Part shown: positions 61,546 to 64,000 of the stretch, one piece after another | How positions within the stretch are numbered: position 1 is the first letter of the stretch | How the letters are laid out: each line of letters begins with the position of its first letter | NCBI RefSeq assembly: GCF_001417735.1 | Contig: NZ_BBUZ01000022.1 | Location: 1,009,978 to 1,073,977, forward strand | DNA length: 64,000 bases | Direction: 5' to 3' | From: Streptomyces sp. NBRC 110028 | GTDB taxonomy: Bacteria; Actinomycetota; Actinomycetes; Streptomycetales; Streptomycetaceae | Program-made: the position numbers and the translations under genes | Notes under the pieces: generated by a model | Database searches by the model: none | What the model saw: the letters and a program-made list of their open reading frames with translations, nothing else | What the model was told of the DNA's origin: nothing

Positions 61546-61865
61546 ACAAGCAGATGCCGTACGAAGGTCCACGACCGGGCCAGGAGGCTTACGACGGCCT
61601 CACTGGGCGGGTCGGCGTGCTCCAGGCCCTCTGTCACATCAACGAGCTTGCCTTCGATCACGGGATGCCGGGCCCGCTCGTCGCGTTCCTCCGCCCCGAG
61701 AAGGGCGGACGGGAGTGGATGACCGACCCGGGAAACCTCCGCCGTCCCGAGCGACCCCCAGGGCTCCGGTCGCCAGGCATTCCGCCCGTCGGCCCGCCAC
61801 CCGCCCGAGGATCTTCGTCGGCCTGTCAACGCGGCGGGGTAAGCGTCGATGATTACACAGGATGA
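61542..61865 (+). CDS. 107-residue hypothetical protein, C-terminus perhaps altered
   Basis: GTG start coupled to the previous stop. The first 65 residues look folded (EAYDGLTGRVGVLQALCHIN, ELAFDHGMPGPLVAFLRPEK); the rest is Pro/Gly/Arg-rich and may be read-through from a lost 3' end. Ends ten bases before the abiE operator. Not recognised. Confidence 0.5.
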   Translation: MNKQMPYEGPRPGQEAYDGLTGRVGVLQALCHINELAFDHGMPGPLVAFLRPEKGGREWMTDPGNLRRPERPPGLRSPGIPPVGPPPARGSSSACQRGGVSVDDYTG

Positions 61866-61875
61866 GCCACTAGAT

Positions 61876-61934
61876 GCAGCGATAGTTACGTCTGAACGTA
61901 ACTATCGCTGCGGTCCTCGTGTAACTATAGATGC
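61876..61934 (+). promoter_or_regulatory. AbiEi operator with 16-bp inverted repeat
   Basis: GCAGCGATAGTTACGT (61876-61891) and ACGTAACTATCGCTGC (61896-61911) are perfect 16-bp arms around CTGA. A third partial copy GTAACTATAGATGC (61921-61934) abuts the ATG of the antitoxin gene. AbiEi-type antitoxins repress their own operon through inverted repeats of this kind. Confidence 0.8.
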
Positions 61935-62867
61935 ATGAACCGTGCTGCACAGTTTTCGTTGCTGAGCGGTTTCGCCGCCGATCAGTGGGGTTTGGTGACC
62001 TCGGCGCAGGCCAAGGGCGCAGGGTTGAACGGCGTGCAGCTGCTGCGTCTGGCCGAGTCGGGGCTGCTGGAGAGCGTTGCCCACGGCGTGTACCTGGTGA
62101 CGGCTGTCGGTGAGCCTCGGCACCTTGAGGTCAAGGTCGCCTGGTTGCGCCTGCAGCCGTCCGTTCCTGCCTGGCAGCGTTCCGCTGGCGACCCCGATTC
62201 GGGCGTGGTCTCGCATGCCTCGGCTTGCCAGCTGCAAGAGCTCGGAGATATTCCGGCCCCGGTGGTGGAGATCAGTGTGCCGCGCCGCCGAGTCACCAAG
62301 GACTCTTCCGTTCGTCTGCGTACCGCGGTGGTCGAACCTTCCGACATCACCTTGATCGACGGGCTTCCTGTCACCACCGCCCGCAGGACCATCCTCGATT
62401 TGCTGGGCGCCAAGGCCGACGGCGGGCATGTAGGCGGGGTGATCGCCGAAGCAGAACGACGCGGTCTGGTCTCTGTGGAGGAGCTGGCGGAAGAGGCTGG
62501 ACGGTTTGTCCGCCGGTACGGCATGCCGCGAACCAGCGACGGGCGAGCGTTGATCGAACATCTGGTGCTGCAAGCGGGGGAGACTCTGCGCTCTGACCAG
62601 CTTGAACGTGCCTCCCAAGCCGGGTTCAACAGCGCCCTCCACATGCTCGGGTTGCAACACATGTTCGGGTCGCAACAGGCGAACCTTGGGCGCGTGCTCG
62701 CAAATGCGGCCCTGCCCGTCTCCGGCCTCCTGCAACTCACCCAGAGCATTCAGAGTTTGCAGCATGGGATGGCGTCGTCTGGCCGTGAGGCCGCTTCAGC
62801 GCCTGATGACGCAACCCCGTCTGGCCGGAGCGCGAGACGGGCTGACGACGATGATCGTGAGCCGTAG
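61935..62867 (+). CDS. abiEi: AbiEi-family antitoxin of type IV TA system
   Basis: A 310-residue protein with the AbiEi layout: N-terminal winged helix (FAADQWGLVTSAQAKGAGLN, then LESVAHGVYLV) and a C-terminal antitoxin domain including LPVTTARRTILDLLG and EAERRGLVSVEELAEEA. It should bind the palindromic operator and counteract the toxin. ATG directly after the third operator half-site, with no ribosome binding site. The last 40 residues are disordered. Partner gene follows. Confidence 0.88.
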   Translation: MNRAAQFSLLSGFAADQWGLVTSAQAKGAGLNGVQLLRLAESGLLESVAHGVYLVTAVGEPRHLEVKVAWLRLQPSVPAWQRSAGDPDSGVVSHASACQLQELGDIPAPVVEISVPRRRVTKDSSVRLRTAVVEPSDITLIDGLPVTTARRTILDLLGAKADGGHVGGVIAEAERRGLVSVEELAEEAGRFVRRYGMPRTSDGRALIEHLVLQAGETLRSDQLERASQAGFNSALHMLGLQHMFGSQQANLGRVLANAALPVSGLLQLTQSIQSLQHGMASSGREAASAPDDATPSGRSARRADDDDREP

Positions 62868-62906
62868 AGTCAGCTTCGGACAGTACGTACCAGGGGGTCG
62901 GCAAGC

Positions 62907-63820
62907 GTGGGAAAATATGCTAATCCGAATGCGTTCAGGGCGGCGTTAAAGCAGGCCGCCCTGAACATGAGGAAGACAACGGGCATGAGCGTTCCCGAGC
63001 TCATGAATGTCTTCTACTTCAATCGTCTGTCGGCCCGAGTCTTCACCGCAGATCCCAACGGCTGGCTCATCAAGGGCGGCCAGGCCCTGCTTGTGCGCTA
63101 CGCGGGGGCCGCCCGGCTGAGCCGCGACATCGACTTGCAGTGCGTTTCTCCTCACCGCTCGGTGGCCGAGGCCGCATCCCTCCTGAAAGACGCGGTAGCG
63201 GTAGACCTCGGAGATTTCCTGCGGTTCGTCCCCACCAAGTTTGTTGAACACAGTGATGAAGGCCGTGGCGGAGCGCAATCCTTTGCCGTCTATTTGGGCG
63301 CGAGGAAGGCGGCGGACATCAAGGTCGATCTCGTGGTCGGCCGGACTCTCGCCGGCCACCCGGACATGCGGACACTCACATCTGCTGTCGACCTGGAGTG
63401 GCCTGTCGACTGGCCGCAGGTGCGCCTCTACCCGGTCATCGATCATGTCGCCGACAAAATCTGCGCCATGTACGAACGTCACGGACCCAATGGTCGGCAC
63501 GGTTCGAACCGGTACCGAGATCTCGCTGACCTCCTGCTGATCACGCAGCAGGAGACCATCGATGGGAGGTGCACCAAGCTCTCCACCGCGAAGCCGATAG
63601 GCGGCGCGCGATGGGACTGACTGTGGCCTTGCCCGAAGCGTTCGAATCCCCCGGTCCGGACTGGCCCACTTTATACCCGGAGCAGGCGTCCTTGGTTCTG
63701 GGGCTGGCCGGTTGCCGCACCTTCCAGGAAGCGGCTCAATCAGCGGCACCTTTCGTCGACCCGCTGTTCGATGGCTCTGTGAAGGGGAGCTGGGATCCGC
63801 AGCTGGCGGCCTGGCGCTGA
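62907..63820 (+). pseudogene. abiEii: AbiEii-family nucleotidyltransferase toxin, frameshifted
   Basis: VGKYANPNAFRAALKQAALN starts a nucleotidyltransferase-like toxin: LIKGGQALLVRYAGAARLSR then DIDLQ (the DxD metal site), IKVDLVVG and YPVIDHVADKICAMYERHG. After QQETIDG the frame changes near 63563; the remaining 85 codons (EVHQALHREADRRRAMGLTV, LVLGLAGCRTFQEAAQ, then WDPQLAAWR) are intact in the +2 frame. One extra G in the GGGAGG run would repair the gene to about 304 residues. Catalytic motifs lie before the break. Confidence 0.82.
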
Positions 63821-63907
63821 AGACCAGTGGGGCCTGTGGCAGGCATGGCGGCGTGCCGAACGATCGTCCGTGCCATGCACACTCCGGAGCCCGGGCCCTG
63901 GAGCGGG

Positions 63908-63953
63908 CGAAGGGGCCGCGACCGCCGGACAGTGGCGGGGCGCGGCCCCTTCG
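63908..63953. terminator. strong hairpin near the right edge
   Basis: CGAAGGGGCCGCG (63908-63920) and CGCGGCCCCTTCG (63941-63953) form a perfect 13-bp stem; the loop contains a further CCGCC/GGCGG pairing. It lies 88 bases after the toxin stop and 19 bases after a minus-strand stop at 63972, so it may serve both. Confidence 0.75.
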
Positions 63954-63971
63954 GGATGGGGGGTGGCGGCG

Positions 63972-64000
63972 TCAGGCGTGGGCGGGGGACATGGCCCGGC
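63972..64000 (-). CDS. 3' end of a gene running in from the right
   Basis: The minus strand reads RAMSPAHA then TGA, immediately followed by the hairpin above. Only nine codons are visible, so this rests mainly on the terminator position. Confidence 0.3.

Noticed and set aside
63495..63660. GGTTCGAACC and GTTCGAATCCCC, resembling tRNA T-arms
   Set aside because: Both lie inside the AbiEii coding sequence (GSNRYRDL, EAFESPG) and no cloverleaf or anticodon arm can be drawn around them.
1..64000. A secondary-metabolite gene cluster, suggested by the BTAD regulator and glycosyltransferases
   Set aside because: No polyketide, peptide, terpene or lanthipeptide synthase is present; the glycosyltransferases belong to a wall-polymer set.

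Overview
The window looks like chromosome from a Streptomyces or a very close relative. It is GC-rich with strong third-position GC, uses many GTG starts, and carries families typical of the genus: XRE regulators with a DUF5753 tail, DUF397 and DUF6879 proteins, a BTAD-type regulator, DUF4232 and PepSY exported proteins, and a nonulosonate wall-glycopolymer cluster.

Layout. 0-15 kb is accessory: an amidase, a lone HipA-like kinase, a BTAD regulator, a hydrolase and a methyltransferase, then a scar (6.5-9.6 kb) holding an IS5-type transposase remnant, an eroded XRE/DUF397 pair and an HTH gene without its 5' half. After a PAP2 membrane protein and small exported proteins comes a TetR gene facing an aldo/keto reductase that has lost its middle. 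15-21.5 kb is metabolic: a TetR/alcohol dehydrogenase pair sharing operators, then a GntR repressor facing gluconokinase, gluconate permease, a 5-keto-gluconate reductase-like SDR and an L-idonate dehydrogenase-like enzyme. These four could carry L-idonate through 5-keto-D-gluconate and gluconate to 6-phosphogluconate. 21.6-30 kb holds two serine peptidase/beta-lactamase-fold proteins, a TetR/SRPBCC pair, a CoA-transferase and a membrane-anchored XRE protein beside a DUF4232 protein. 30-36.7 kb is a minus-strand XRE/DUF5753 cluster with DUF6879 and DUF397 partners and a very small Cys/Gly-rich ORF, followed by a truncated secreted protein.

37-56 kb is the best-preserved block. 38-47 kb encodes an acyltransferase, two polysialyltransferase-like enzymes, a GT2, a DUF6716 glycosyltransferase, a cytidylyltransferase fused to a HAD phosphatase, and a NeuB-type synthase. 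Together they suggest a Kdn- or sialate-like polymer of the teichulosonic-acid kind. 47-55.5 kb is an M20 amidohydrolase followed by a tight nucleoside uptake and salvage operon (BmpA/PnrA lipoprotein, ATPase, two permeases, cytidine deaminase, thymidine phosphorylase), then a LysE exporter. The ATPase gene has no canonical start codon where one is expected; an ATC lies six bases after a good ribosome binding site.

56-64 kb is accessory again: an HTH/zinc-ribbon protein paralogous to the fragment at 9 kb, two adjacent frameshifted genes, PepSY and membrane proteins, regulator debris, a run of tiny overlapping ORFs, and an AbiE-type toxin-antitoxin locus with a 16-bp palindromic operator and a frameshifted toxin. 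Several frameshifts are single-base changes in short G/C runs, so sequence error must be excluded before calling them decay. No rRNA, tRNA, CRISPR array, prophage or complete insertion sequence was seen.
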